NCBI GenBank assembly: GCA_032209605.1
Contig: JASFXZ010000005.1
Location: 23,858,905-23,922,904, forward strand
Source: Mactromeris polynyma
Taxonomy: Eukaryota; Mollusca; Bivalvia; Venerida; Mactridae
DNA: 64,000 bases
Direction: 5' to 3'
The notes beneath the pieces are model-generated. The model worked only from the letters and a program-made list of their open reading frames with translations. It had not been told where the DNA came from and made no database searches. The stretch's first letter is position 1, and each line of letters opens with the position of its first letter. A program made the translations under genes and the position numbers. Below, piece by piece: positions 46,087 through 57,095 of the stretch.

Positions 46087-46266
46087 CATTACACCAGTGC
46101 ACAGTTCTAACGTAACCAATATATGCCCGGCGTTGATACGCCGTGCAATGATGTTCAATAATCTGTGTTTTACAGACGCTTTCAACTTATGTATATATAT
46201 GCATGATAAGGAAACTGAAAGCGCCTGGTTGATATAGAGTGAGCATACTATTCTTCTAGACGGTTT

Positions 46267-46371
46267 CAAGGCCAATCAACACAACAGGGGGCCAAATTTT
46301 ATGGCTACTGCTTCGGTCTCAAGGTCAATGAGCACAACAGGGGGCCAAATTTTATGGCACTTGCTTCAGCT
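46267..46371 (+). repeat. 53-bp tandem duplication
   Basis: 'acaacagggggccaaatttt' appears at about 46281 and 46334, with matching flanks ('caaggycaat', 'ggc.ctgcttc'). Confidence 0.9.
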
Positions 46372-46486
46372 ATACTGGTAGTATACAAGAGGAAATCGAC
46401 CATAAATTAATGTATTGCATTTAAAATGCTAAAATAGTAGTGGATATAATTTTGTATTTAGGAATAAAAAAAGGTCACTCCACAGC

Positions 46487-46545
46487 CGACTGGGGGGGGG
46501 GGCAAGGCCCCCTTGGCCCCCTCGGTGGAACCGGGCCTGAAAAGT
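46487..46545 (-). mobile_element. hAT-like element end (CAGGCCCGG), reverse
   Basis: The minus strand starts CAGGCCCGGTTCC near 46543 and runs into a G/C-rich block ending in a G/C homopolymer. It resembles the end at 36194. Whether both belong to one family needs alignment. Confidence 0.35.
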
Positions 46546-46834
46546 GTGGCATGTCGAGCCGTCACAGCAAAAATGTTCATGAGGCGCATGAAGAGGAAAA
46601 TAGTTCGCCCGGGAGGGCGCCGACTATATTTGATCATACACAGCTTTCCGTGCCTTTTAGCTGGCTTATCGCAGTGGATTGTCTCCCTTGAAAATGATCC
46701 GAAAATCGATATCGAGTTCCCAGCTCTACCAGTTTTGATCAACAGATTATAGAGGGGAATTATTTTCATACGTAAATTTAAACATTTTATGTTAATACTT
46801 GAATATTTTAGCAGTTATGACAATATTCTTCAAT

Positions 46835-47104
46835 TTATTCTCTTTCATTTAGTGTAAAAATATTTATTCTAACTAAACATCTTCTTGCTTCCAATTTGAT
46901 TTTAAAAGTATCACCTATCATTACATAGAACATAGAGTACAAATCAGTAAAATTTTCCATTTCCAAATGTTTAGGGGCTAATAAATCATAATTTCGAATA
47001 AGTGGAAACATTTTAGCAGTTATGTCTGTTTTCTTGATTAAATGAACAATATCATTGTGTTTTTTATAATTTTCAATAATTAATTGCTTCTTGCTTCCAT
47101 TCAT
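46835..47104 (-). CDS. Small unrecognised ORF (89 aa), possible single exon
   Basis: A lysine- and isoleucine-rich 89-residue frame starting MNGSKKQL. Its stop codon overlaps an AATAAA poly(A) signal (46834-46839, minus strand), which is suggestive of a gene end. The frame also stays open upstream of the Met to a 'ttttttag' acceptor-like site, so it may be a terminal exon. The pattern 'KKTDITAKMFPLIRNYDLL' followed by more helical segments loosely recalls a death-fold (CARD-like) helix bundle. That similarity is weak, and the function is left open. Confidence 0.35.
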   Translation of the reverse strand: MNGSKKQLIIENYKKHNDIVHLIKKTDITAKMFPLIRNYDLLAPKHLEMENFTDLYSMFYVMIGDTFKIKLEARRCLVRINIFTLNERE

Positions 47105-47109
47105 TGTTA

Positions 47110-48710
47110 AAGTTAGTACTGTACTAAAAAAATCGCGATTTCATTATTCTCGTCTGCTATGTTGTTGTAACTATCAATGGGTTAAATTGATTGCCGGTTG
47201 TTACTGGCTGGTTTTAAATATTATAAATCATTTTATATATTATATTTAAATCTTCATTTTGATATGATTTTGATCCGTTCTTGTCACAGCGGAATATAAT
47301 TATTATTGAATTATTTTAATTATTGAATTATGAAGGGAAACTCTTTTCAAACCGTGATAAATCAACTTTCGTGCGCAAACAAGTGAACAGACTAAACTTT
47401 CTATACTTTATCGTAATGCATATATTATGTTTCCCTTTATAACATTGAAATTAAGAACAGCTGAAACAATAATTTATATTTTAATTTTAACACTATCCAA
47501 TAGAGGTAGATACATTGTGCACATATATATTACGAGTATTGCTCAAAGTATGTCCTTTGGATGGAACTTTTTTGCTGTAATGTGGATTATCTTTCATTTT
47601 AGCGTTTTAGTTTTTAACGATTTTTGTATAGGGGGGGGGGGGGGGGGGTGTATTTTGGGAAATATAGGACTTTAATAGAATAGCCTCGAGATGAAATATT
47701 GGTATAGTCAATTATATTGGGTGGCAATATACAACTTGACGTTTTGGTCTGTAAAGGTGTGAACTTTAACACAGTAAAACTTGATTACATGTACAATCAA
47801 AACAATTTTGGCGATGATTCTGTTTAACTTTATACTGAAATGAAAATATTTAAAGCGATGCTATTTATATGTAACACACTTAATCCGATCCCTGTATTTA
47901 TGTATATTGTTATAGAGATGTTGCAATCATTCAGACAAAGGACCTATATACAGTATTCATAGAATGATCAGCAAAAATGCCAAATCCTGTTTTTTAATTA
48001 TTCACAGACGTCAATCGTATCATGTTAGTACTTGTAGCTCTAATTAAGGTTGTATGCCATGTAAAGTATAATGTCCACTACGACAGTTTACTGCAATTCT
48101 CTTGTTGTTCTTATAAGCTAGTTTTCCGATCTTATAAAATTCATCTTTAAACAATCTGCGACAATTTACCTGAATACCAGTATTAATGTTCGCATACTGA
48201 GATAACAAACTTATTTGCAAAAAAAATATTTTTACAACACATGTTCTGTTTCCACTGAAATGTTAGTTGTTGCCGTGATTGAAGATTTATTTGAAACATC
48301 ACGTTTAAGTCATTGTTGTTCTACTGTCAAAGATATAACCTAAGTTAGGGATCAGTTATTAAAGTAGATGAACATTTGTTTTATGTAAGGAAGAGCGCTG
48401 TTACAAAAAGAAAGGTTTAGTGATCCTGTCAAGCGACTATTTTAGTAAAGTTGGTAATACATTCAAGGACTTCATGTATAACGTTGCAATTTGGTCGCTG
48501 TAATAAAAATATAAAATAATAACGCCTCACTCAATTTACATGCGCATGCGCAAGGCTCATGATTTAGGAATAGATAAACGCCTGTTCGTGCCGATCCGGA
48601 CGTAACAGAATTGGGGACGAACCATTCCGTCCATACATTATAATATGATGAAATTCTACTTATTGCCATCAAATGGTTCAGAGGAAGTCTCAAAGTCTCA
48701 ACAGAAGATA
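47110..48710. other. Gene-free stretch with an 18-base G run
   Basis: A run of 18 G occurs at 47631-47648, followed by 'tgtattttggg'. CG-richer sequence with an NRF1-like palindrome lies at 48540-48610. No gene is supported. Confidence 0.45.
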
Positions 48711-48719
48711 TGTTCTAAA

Positions 48720-48852
48720 GACCACTCCAAATTGATTTGTAGTTCGTTGGATTAACCGCTCCTTTAAAATGCGCAGAATTCTGCGCTAGTGTAAAGGATA
48801 CTTTCGCATTTAACGGTAGAGCTGCTCTCATTCATTTAATAACCTGTCAGTG
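48720..48852 (+). mobile_element. Harbinger-type element copy 2, left part
   Basis: Starts GACCACTCCAAATTGATTTG, homologous to the left TIR at 36554, and continues through 'cattcatttaat' before being interrupted by the LINE. It carries a shorter subterminal region than copy 1. Confidence 0.85.
48838..48852 (+). repeat. LINE target-site duplication, left
   Basis: AATAACCTGTCAGTG, repeated exactly at 57081-57095 after the poly(A) tail. Confidence 0.92.
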
Positions 48853-49015
48853 ACAGGAAGCGATGTAAGCGGCCATGCTAAGGCGGTGTCATTTACATTG
48901 AGTAGTAACCATTTTCAATAATTTTCAAATATTGGATAAAGTTATCGATTAATAAAAAGTATATACATCAAACGATAGTTGTGATCAACATATACAGAAA
49001 ATCAATACTTGAAAA

Positions 49016-49781
49016 ATGGACGAAATAAGTGAGAATTTAACCTCGCGGGAAAATTTCTCAGTGGAAAACGAAGAAAATGGCGGCATACATAACATTAGAG
49101 CGCCTATAGTGTTTATTAGAGAACGCAGTGTTTTCGGCGAAAGGAAAATTAACTACAAAGAATGGATTAAACACGAGGAACTTTATAAATCAATTGGACA
49201 TGTAATCGACGTGTCACATATTATTGGTTTACAACGCGTAAACGGAATGTGGAGGATCTACCTAGACAACTTAGACGACAAGGCACAGTTAGTTACGGAA
49301 GGTATTTATCTTCGAGCATGTCATGTTCCAGTCCTCATCACAAATCCTCATCGACCAGATGGAGAACAAACTGTGCGTATAAGAGTACAAAACATTCCCC
49401 TGTCCATAGACGACAATATTATCAAAAGAACTTTGATCATCAAAGGCATCGACATAATCGATCTCAAACGAGAAAAACTAAGAATTGATGGTAAACTGAC
49501 CAACTGTAATACTGGTGATCGTTTTAATCACAGTGAAACAACTTACATTTGTTAACCCTCTACCTAGATTCATGGAATTTGGACAATTCAAAGCCAAAGT
49601 GATTCACAAAGGACAAATTACAAAAACGGCTAAATGTAAGAAATGCTTACAAGAGGGTCATCGCACTGATGAATGTATTAATGATTGGAAATGCCTTAAG
49701 TGTAATGAAATTTGTCATAAACAAGGCGATTGTCCCATATCTGAAGACTGTCACAGTATGTTTTGTTTAGAAAATGTTTAA
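49016..49781 (+). pseudogene. LINE ORF1 with two CCHC zinc knuckles, frameshifted
   Basis: ORF1 starts MDEISENLTSRENF and is open to 49555. Homology then continues in another frame from about 49520 ('VNPLPRFMEFGQFKAKVIH') to the stop at 49781, so a single-base frameshift lies near 49510-49540. The second frame has two knuckles of the form CX2CX4HX4C: 'CKKCLQEGHRTDEC' and 'CLKCNEICHKQGDC'. Family role: Tx1/L1-like ORF1 proteins bind the element RNA and package it. The N-terminal ~150 residues are not named here. Confidence 0.85.
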
Positions 49782-50032
49782 TTTTACGTGTTCCTACGAC
49801 CGCTTTTTTTCATAAGGACAATTACTTTTCATACAATGCTGTCTATATACGTACTGTACGTATATTGACGTATCTACAATAGCGTGTGTCAACATAAAAT
49901 ATAGTATAACTCTTATTTAAACTATAATATATATATTTATATATTACCGATACAAATTTTTGTGTAGAACAATGTTATACGAGTGTACATTTCTTCATAC
50001 AACCGTTCAATTTTATTTTTTTAAAAGACTCA

Positions 50033-50300
50033 GTGATGTAATGTATCCAATCATATATAATGTTATCATTCATTACGATCAACAGACTGGTTTGTCTAAA
50101 CAAAACATAGTACTCGTCTGCCGGCAAATTGTTTTTCTTACGGCTTTGTATTTTATTGTCAAAGAATACTGGGTGGAAGAATGTTATGTGATGTAATGTA
50201 CCCAAGCATGTACAATGTTAAAAATTTTCACGATCAACACATTGATTTACTTTTACAAATCTTAGTTTGTACCTGTTGGCAAATTGTTTTTCTTATGGAT
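50033..50300 (+). repeat. 155-bp tandem repeat in the LINE inter-ORF spacer
   Basis: 'gtgatgtaatgta.cca' starts at 50033 and 50188, with 'cacgatcaaca' and 'ggcaaattgtttttctta' shared further on. The two units are diverged. This leaves about 710 bp between ORF1 and ORF2, longer than usual for L1-type elements. Confidence 0.8.
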
Positions 50301-50494
50301 TTGGACCACTGTTGTAATATACAAATACTGTTATCTGAACTAGTATACATAGACTGTGTATACTGGTCGTATAGTATGTGTAGATAGCATGTGACGTTTT
50401 TTCATACATGTAAAGCTACGCATACATGTTATACAACTTGTATTATCTGTTTATAACAAACTTGATGTGACTGTTTTCATACCTCGATACACAG

Positions 50495-50875
50495 ATGACA
50501 GCTACTAAAATACACTTTCTTTCACTTAACGCACAAGGATTAAGAAATATAAATAAACTGAATAGGCTAAAACAGTATATGAGTCAGCAGAAAGTAGACA
50601 TTCTATTTCTGCAAGAAACACATTATACAGTTGAAATCACAAACCGTCTAAACATTGAATTTAATGAATGGGAATCGTATAATTCTTTCGGTACATCCTC
50701 TAGTGCTGGATGCACTATTCTTATTAACAAAAGGTTACAGTATGATCCTATAGACTTGAAAACATGTATACACGGTAGATACGTTTTCGTGAATATTTCA
50801 ATAGAAGATAACGTATACACTTTAGTCAACTTATACGCATACAATGATAGAAATAAGAGGAGTACGTTTTTTTGA
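50495..50875 (+). pseudogene. LINE ORF2, endonuclease N-terminal part
   Basis: Starts MTATKIHFLSLNAQGLRN, the Asn-containing first motif of the apurinic/apyrimidinic-type endonuclease, followed by 'ILFLQETHYT' (catalytic Glu). It ends after 'NDRNKRSTFF' at a TGA created by a run of seven T (50866-50872). With six T the frame would join the next segment ('FETIHNLINEH'). The lesion is real or an assembly error in a homopolymer. Confidence 0.9.
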
Positions 50876-51782
50876 AACAATTCATAATTTAATTAATGAA
50901 CACTCTCAAGGCTCAGTAATTATCGGAGGTGATATCAATGAAACCCTCACTGAAGAAGATAGAATTTCTAAAAATGTACAAATTCAATCAAGCAAGTCAT
51001 TAAGTTATCTAATAAAACGACTCAAATTATGCGATATTTGGCGAATACTAAACACTAATAAACAACAATTCACATGGCGAAGAATCAATGGATATGAAAA
51101 AAGTAGAATTGATTTATGGTTAATCGATGAAAACTTAGTGCCGATTATATTGAGTTCTGATATAAGACCCGCTAAAATAACATTTACCGACCATCAAGCA
51201 ATATCATTAAAAGTAAATATTCCTTCAAAGCGTAGTCCAGGTTACTGGAAATTTAACAACAGTTTGTTAGATGACCCTGAATATGTTGAATACATTACTA
51301 AAGTAATAGACAGCTATAACAAAACAAGACAACAATTATCGCAGCAAACTTTATGGGAACTCTGTAAGTTAGACATCCAAAACCATACTATAGCATTCGC
51401 GAAGAAAAAATCGAAGTATAAAAAAGATAGAGTCTTAAACCTAGAAAAACATCTCTCAGTATTATACGAACAAGAACCAAAAACAAACGACATAAGAGCA
51501 AACATAAGGAAAATTGAAATAGAATTACAAACATATTACAATGAAAAAGCAAAAGGGGCTCAAATAAGATCTAAAGTCTTCCAACTGAACTACTCAGAAA
51601 AAAATACCAAATATTTTCTAAATCTTGAAAACTCAAGACAATCAAGAAAAACGCTTAATGCATTAAAAGTTAACGATTGTATCATTACAAATACATCTGC
51701 AATATTGCATGAAGAGGTCACTTTCTATAAAAAGCTATATTCCTCTAAAAATAAAAACATAACACAAATTGAGCAATATTAA
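50872..51782 (+). pseudogene. LINE ORF2, endonuclease C-terminal part and linker
   Basis: Continues the endonuclease: 'VIIGGDINETL' (GD.N motif), 'RRINGYEKSRIDLWLI' (R.D motif) and 'FTDHQAISLKV' (DH motif), so the full catalytic set is present. A Lys-rich linker leads to the RT. The frame ends at TAA (51780). Reading resumes one frame over as 'LNNTKPDYVLNDSDAYL', indicating a second frameshift, and an in-frame TAA at 51854-51856 replaces a probable Glu codon. Confidence 0.9.
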
Positions 51783-51877
51783 ATAATACAAAACCAGATT
51801 ATGTTTTAAATGACAGCGATGCTTATCTTTGTGAAGGTCTTTTAGATATGAAATAATGTGAAAATGCGGTTCACACC

Positions 51878-51995
51878 ATGCTTAATAATAAAAGTCCAGG
51901 ACTTGACGGGCTTACCTGCGAATTCTATAAATACTTCTGGAATAGTATAGGAAAACTTGTTACCGACTCCTTGAACGAAGGCTACATAAATCAAA
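51878..51995 (+). pseudogene. LINE ORF2, first RT block before the insertion
   Basis: Encodes 'MLNNKSPGLDGLTCEFYKYF', the RT-0/RT-1 block (SPG.DGL..EFYK), then 'DSLNEGYINQ', where homology to the ORF stops at the 2.4-kb insertion. Confidence 0.85.
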
Positions 51996-54432
51996 GGACT
52001 GAAGGTCCTGAGAGGCGCTTCCAGGGCACGTTTTCTATAATATTTGAAGGTGATTATTTTCAATAATCATCTTCCTATGCCATCCATCCGCTCACTTCTT
52101 GGAATTAACCCCATCACACACTCATACTTGATCGATATATATTTCCAGAAAATTCTATAAAGGAATTAGACTCGAAAACCTTCTAAACTGTTTTCGATAA
52201 TCAGTTTAATATGGACATCTGGGTTTTTGGTATATAATTGAGAAATATTCTGTACTTTCAAGAATTAACATGATGAACTCAAGTAACCTGACCCATTCCA
52301 GATGGAATATAGTGCAGTAATAAATCTCAATGAAATGATTCAGTCTTCAACTTTAAAAACATATTGTTACTTTACAATTGTAAAATAACAATACGTTTGT
52401 ATATAGCTGTAGTATATCACTATATGACTTGCAATATAGGAGTCTGGACTTTCATATTGAAATACATTTGTAATTATGCATACATAACCATCAACTTGCT
52501 TTTGTGAGGGCTAAATGGGATTAACAAATAATACCAAGAATGACAATTTTATGTATACAACGCAAAGTTTACGCTGTTAATTGTTTCAGCATCAAGACTC
52601 CCATTCATGCAGTGTATAAACTTGTTCAAGCCGTATAGACAGTATATAATACTATGTTTAATTGACGTACAGTGTCTTGCATACTTTTTGTTTTCAATGT
52701 TTTCCCTCTAACTCAGACTGACATAACATTTTACTTCCAACTTTCTTGATATCAAAAACCAATATAAAGATCTAATATTGTAATTTTATTTCCTTCATTC
52801 CATTGTAGTTATTTTGGTACACATTTATAGAAAAGCAATGAATAACAAGTACAAATACAGTAATATTTCTTCTCAAAAATACTCATCTACAAATTCAAAA
52901 GTTTTTTATCTTCCGACAATCCAGTATAACCATTGTCTCTCTGAATGTATACAACATCTCGAATCAAGTCACATTTTATCACAGATCTATGCTTTCTGTA
53001 TTCATTTAACGTCTTTTCCGCATGGTCACATGTTGTATGTTCTAGTCTCTCGAAAAGGCGACTTTTACAACTGTCATAAATATCTGAGGCAAAAATAGTG
53101 GACAGGGTATACCAGTCATCTTGGTATGCGACATCAACATAGGAGTAAGCTTAGGGTTCTCATTTGGATTTAGATTTGCGTCCCTGGGAAGAAATATGAG
53201 TCCAAAAATCATAGGAGTCTAGTATAATTCAATTTGGGGCAGTAAGTGGTTGACTTGATTGTGGATGAAATTCATCAATTATCCCTTTATCTTCTTCACT
53301 GGATTTAAACCGCTGTCATCTAAAATAGACAAATTTGAAACATTGTCATAAAATTATCCGAAAATTGTGACTATCCGAAGTTGGTACAATCGAACAAATC
53401 TGGGTCATGATCAATCAGTGTTACTCGTTTAAAATGGCACTTTGATAATAATAATTAATAATAATATTCATGACAATCACAAAGGGAAATAACTCTCTCG
53501 ATTTTGCGTAAACTACGATATAGAATATTGACAACTGTTGTATCATGTCAACTCATATTATTCAGATTTCTATCTAGCTGTAGCGGCCCTATCCGTCCAA
53601 CACCAATAAACGAGAACCGATATTCTAACTTCTCAGGAAATGGCCAATTTGAGATCGCTGTGCTGTTGACGCAATTTTGCAGAATCTCGCTCAAATAATC
53701 AATCTTACCGGTACACAACATTGCCAACTCATTACAAAAACACATCATTATCATTATATACACGAGTAACAAGCTGACAACAAAGAAATTTAAACTTACC
53801 TTGATCAAATGTCGAGAAGTCCAGTAGCCGTAAACGACGCAAAATAAAAAATTTCACACGTCCCCACAAGTTGCCCAGATGTTATGGTGTGTCCGATTCC
53901 ACAGGGACTTGAAACATACCATTTAAATGTTGACCATACAGATAAGGTCATACAGATATAAAAAAAGTATTTTTCAACAACCTGTGGGTCGGATTAACGA
54001 CGCAGAATATAAATTTGCACACGATCCCACAAGTTGCCCGATGTTCTGGTGTCGATTCCAGAGGAACTTGAAACATACCATTTAAACGTTGACCATACAG
54101 ATAAGGTCATACAGATAACTAAACAAATAGTTTTCAACAACCTGTGGGTCGGATTGATAACGCACTCGCAGAACTTTCATACAAATTAATACGCGACTAT
54201 TCGAGAAATCTCGCTCATTCGAAAATAATCAAGGAAAGCCGTCAGTATATCAAAGCTGCCGCCATTCCACTAATTATTTATTCCTGACAAATCATAAATT
54301 ACACTCTTCAAATCTATAATAAAATCATAAGACTTTACGTGTACTATTTTTCATGAGGAGGAATATGATTGTGGCGGTACTTCGAGTATACTTCCGGTTG
54401 AGACGATGATAGCAAAGAGACGATAAAGCGCC
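51996..54432. mobile_element. 2.4-kb insertion inside LINE ORF2
   Basis: ORF2 homology stops after 51995 and resumes at about 54438. The boundaries carry TCAAA on both sides (51991-51995 and 54433-54437), a candidate 5-bp TSD, and a 9-bp inverted repeat GAGGCGCTT/AAGCGCCTC (52012-52020, 54426-54434). The interior has a 163-bp tandem duplication and no recognised protein; the 94-codon frame at 52814-53098 has no known features. It is probably a non-autonomous DNA element; class unknown. Confidence 0.6.
53836..54163 (+). repeat. 163-bp tandem duplication inside the insertion
   Basis: 'gacgca.aatataaa.ttt.cacacg' starts at 53836 and 53999. Both units contain 'cttgaaacataccattta', 'gaccatacagataaggtcat' and 'caacaacctgtgggtcggat'. 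The two are roughly 90% alike by eye. Confidence 0.92.
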
Positions 54433-54437
54433 TCAAA

Positions 54438-56528
54438 CATGAATTATCCGCATCTCAAAAATTAGGTGTGTTATCTTTATCTTATAAAAAAGGAGATCCA
54501 TGCAGTTTAGAAAACTGGAGACCAATAACTTTACTAAATACTGATTACAAAATTGCAGCAAAAGTTCTATCCAACAGAATACAAAAAGTAATCCACAAAA
54601 TAGTTAATACTGACCAACAAGGCTATATTAAAAATAGATTTATTGGAAATAACATTCGGCAAATACATGACATCATAGATTACGCGGAAAAGTTGCAAAT
54701 TAAAGGCGCAATCCTATTTTTAGACTTTAGAAAAGCATTTGATACCGTTGAATGGAACTTCATGTTCAGCGCACTGAAACATTTTGGCTTTAATGATATG
54801 TTCATAAAATGGATAAAAACAATGTATTCAAATATTAAAACATGTATTTTTAATAACGGCTGGAGATCGCAATGCTTTAATCCACACCGTGGAATACGTC
54901 AAGGATGTCCAATATCCGCATTAATTTTCATAATAATTGTTGAAACAATGGCAATTAACATACGAAATTCGGATGACATTAAAGGTATTCAAATAACTAA
55001 TTCAGACAGTATAAAACTTTCTCAGTTAGCTGACGACACGACATTATTTGTTCAATCAGAACAAGAAGTTAATTGTGTTTTGAACATGATTGAAAACTTC
55101 GGAAACTTATCAGGATTACAATTAAACAAAACCAAAACAGATGGTATCTGGATAGGATCTCTTAAAAACTGTCAACGTTCCCCTGGTGGCATACAATGGC
55201 TAAATAAACCAATAAAGGCATTAGGAGTTTTCTTTGGAACAAACCAAACTGAATGTAACAAACTAAACTGGAATAATAAAATTGAATCTTGTACGACAGC
55301 AATTCATAACTGGAAAAAAAGAAATCTTACGTACTTCGGAAAAATTGAAGTCATAAAATCACTTCTACTACCAAAATTTACCTATCTTTTTCACTCCTTG
55401 TTAGTTCCAAATAAGGTAATAAAACAAATTGAGACCATGTTCTACAACTTTCTATGGAACGGTAAAAGAGACAAAATTAAAAGAAAGACATTGATCGGCG
55501 ATAAACGATTAGGCGGACTAGAAATGCTAGATATTGAGTCATATATAAAGTCGTTAAAAATAAAATGGGTACAAGCTATGTGTGATAATAACAATACGGC
55601 TAAGTGGAAAATGATACCCAATTTATACTTTAAACAATACGGTAAAACTTTCCTGTTATTTTACATGAATCTAAACAATAAAAAACTATTAGATCTAAAA
55701 ATACCAACATTCTATGAAGACATTGTAAACATATGGTTACAGTTAAAAAGCACAAATTGTGCAGAAATTAAAAACTTCCGCGAAATACGCAAAGAAGTAA
55801 TATGGGGAAACAAAAATATCAAGTACAACGGTAAGTGTTTAATATTCCCAAACTGGATAAACTCTAAGATACTCTTTATTAATGACCTGCTAGACAAACA
55901 CGGTGATCTAAGTTCACAAACAATTCGTAACAAACTTATTAGCACACACAACTGGATTTCTGAATACAGCATATTACTAAAATCAATCCCTAAATCATGG
56001 AAGCATGCTTTAAAATCCACAGAGTCAAAACAAACATTAGTTAATACTCCTCTTGAGATAAAAATCAATAAACTAAGACTTGAAAATATTAACAGCAACT
56101 ACATTTATAAGTATCTTATATCGTCAAAATTCACCAAACCGTACATGCATGGTCACTGGGAAGCTGTACTTAACTTACACATTGATTGGTCTGCACTATA
56201 CGCCTTTATACATTCAATCCCAGATAACAGAATAAAACAATTCAAATACAGAATTATTCAGAATATAATTACAACAAATGAACTAAGATTCAAATGGAAA
56301 ATATCCGAAACGAAAAACTGCTACATATGCAATGTTACCGAAACATATAATCATCTTTTCATCGATTGTCCACAAACGAATAAATTATGGACTGATGTTC
56401 AAACTGTATTCAATGTGTGTGGGATAAATAAAAATGTCCGGAAACTAAAACATATAGTTAATGGATATAAGATAAGTAATTGCGAATACCATTATATGAA
56501 CCTAATACTATCATTAAGCATACTTTGA
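54438..56528 (+). CDS. LINE ORF2, reverse transcriptase to C-terminus
   Basis: Continues ORF2 as 'HELSASQKLGVLSLSYKKGD' then 686 codons from 54468 without a stop. RT motifs: 'ENWRPITLLNTDYKI' (15-29, counting from 54468), 'ILFLDFRKAFDTVEW' (82-96), 'RGIRQGCPIS' (141-150) and the catalytic 'LADDTTLF' (187-194). The near-terminal 'CYICNVTETYNHLFIDC' is the CX2CX8HX4C motif of L1/Tx1 ORF2 proteins. The LADD box and the RGIRQGCP motif place it in the L1/Tx1 group, unlike the 42-kb LINE. Function in the family: target-primed reverse transcription. The frame is intact here, but the protein is severed from its endonuclease by the insertion. Confidence 0.92.
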   Translation, partial: HELSASQKLGVLSLSYKKGDPCSLENWRPITLLNTDYKIAAKVLSNRIQKVIHKIVNTDQQGYIKNRFIGNNIRQIHDIIDYAEKLQIKGAILFLDFRKAFDTVEWNFMFSALKHFGFNDMFIKWIKTMYSNIKTCIFNNGWRSQCFNPHRGIRQGCPISALIFIIIVETMAINIRNSDDIKGIQITNSDSIKLSQLADDTTLFVQSEQEVNCVLNMIENFGNLSGLQLNKTKTDGIWIGSLKNCQRSPGGIQWLNKPIKALGVFFGTNQTECNKLNWNNKIESCTTAIHNWKKRNLTYFGKIEVIKSLLLPKFTYLFHSLLVPNKVIKQIETMFYNFLWNGKRDKIKRKTLIGDKRLGGLEMLDIESYIKSLKIKWVQAMCDNNNTAKWKMIPNLYFKQYGKTFLLFYMNLNNKKLLDLKIPTFYEDIVNIWLQLKSTNCAEIKNFREIRKEVIWGNKNIKYNGKCLIFPNWINSKILFINDLLDKHGDLSSQTIRNKLISTHNWISEYSILLKSIPKSWKHALKSTESKQTLVNTPLEIKINKLRLENINSNYIYKYLISSKFTKPYMHGHWEAVLNLHIDWSALYAFIHSIPDNRIKQFKYRIIQNIITTNELRFKWKISETKNCYICNVTETYNHLFIDCPQTNKLWTDVQTVFNVCGINKNVRKLKHIVNGYKISNCEYHYMNLILSLSIL

Positions 56529-57048
56529 AAGCGACAATTGGACTAAAACCAGCAACCTATACAATATATTTACTTACGAATATAAAATACTGGCTATGTA
56601 CCTTAAACAGCGAAAGGTCAATGATCGTTTTTTAACCATCTTTAACAAACACATGCCTTTAATCTAATCAAGAACTAAATATAACGTTATCAATGCTTAT
56701 ACTGTAAGCATTCCTCGTTGATTTTCCAACAACACTGTCTTAACCACACATCGAAATGATCTAGTCTCTTTTCGTTTTTTCGTACTGTAATAGTATACTA
56801 GACTAGATTATATCAAAGGTGTGTCTGGTTTCTATTTTTTTTTTCCACATACAAACCTTTTTTGTCATATTGTCACATTTCATCTTTTTTTACTGTGAAT
56901 ATATGAACTAGCAATATAATAGATATAGAAATACCTACAATGTAGTATATATTTAAACAACTGCCACGTTTATTATGCATTTATATATACATGTATATGA
57001 TAAGCTCTTATATGTTATGTATGTATGTTTAAAAAAAAAAAAAAGAAT

Positions 57049-57095
57049 TATTCAATAAAAAAAAAAAAAAAAAATAAAAAAATAACCTGTCAGTG
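57049..57095 (+). repeat. LINE A-rich tail and right TSD
   Basis: Poly(A) interrupted by single T, containing AATAAA, ends at 57080 and is followed by AATAACCTGTCAGTG (57081-57095), the right copy of the 15-bp duplication. Confidence 0.92.

Larger units (their letters stand above)
48853..57080 (+). mobile_element. Full-length L1/Tx1-group LINE, disabled and interrupted
   Basis: Layout: a 163-bp 5' UTR, ORF1 with two CCHC knuckles, an inter-ORF spacer with a tandem repeat, ORF2 (endonuclease, RT, C-terminal Cys/His motif), a 3' UTR and an A-rich tail with AATAAA (about 57053-57080). It is bounded by a perfect 15-bp TSD. A 2.4-kb insertion splits ORF2. The ORF1 and ORF2 frameshifts and a nonsense codon show it is dead. 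Confidence 0.92.
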
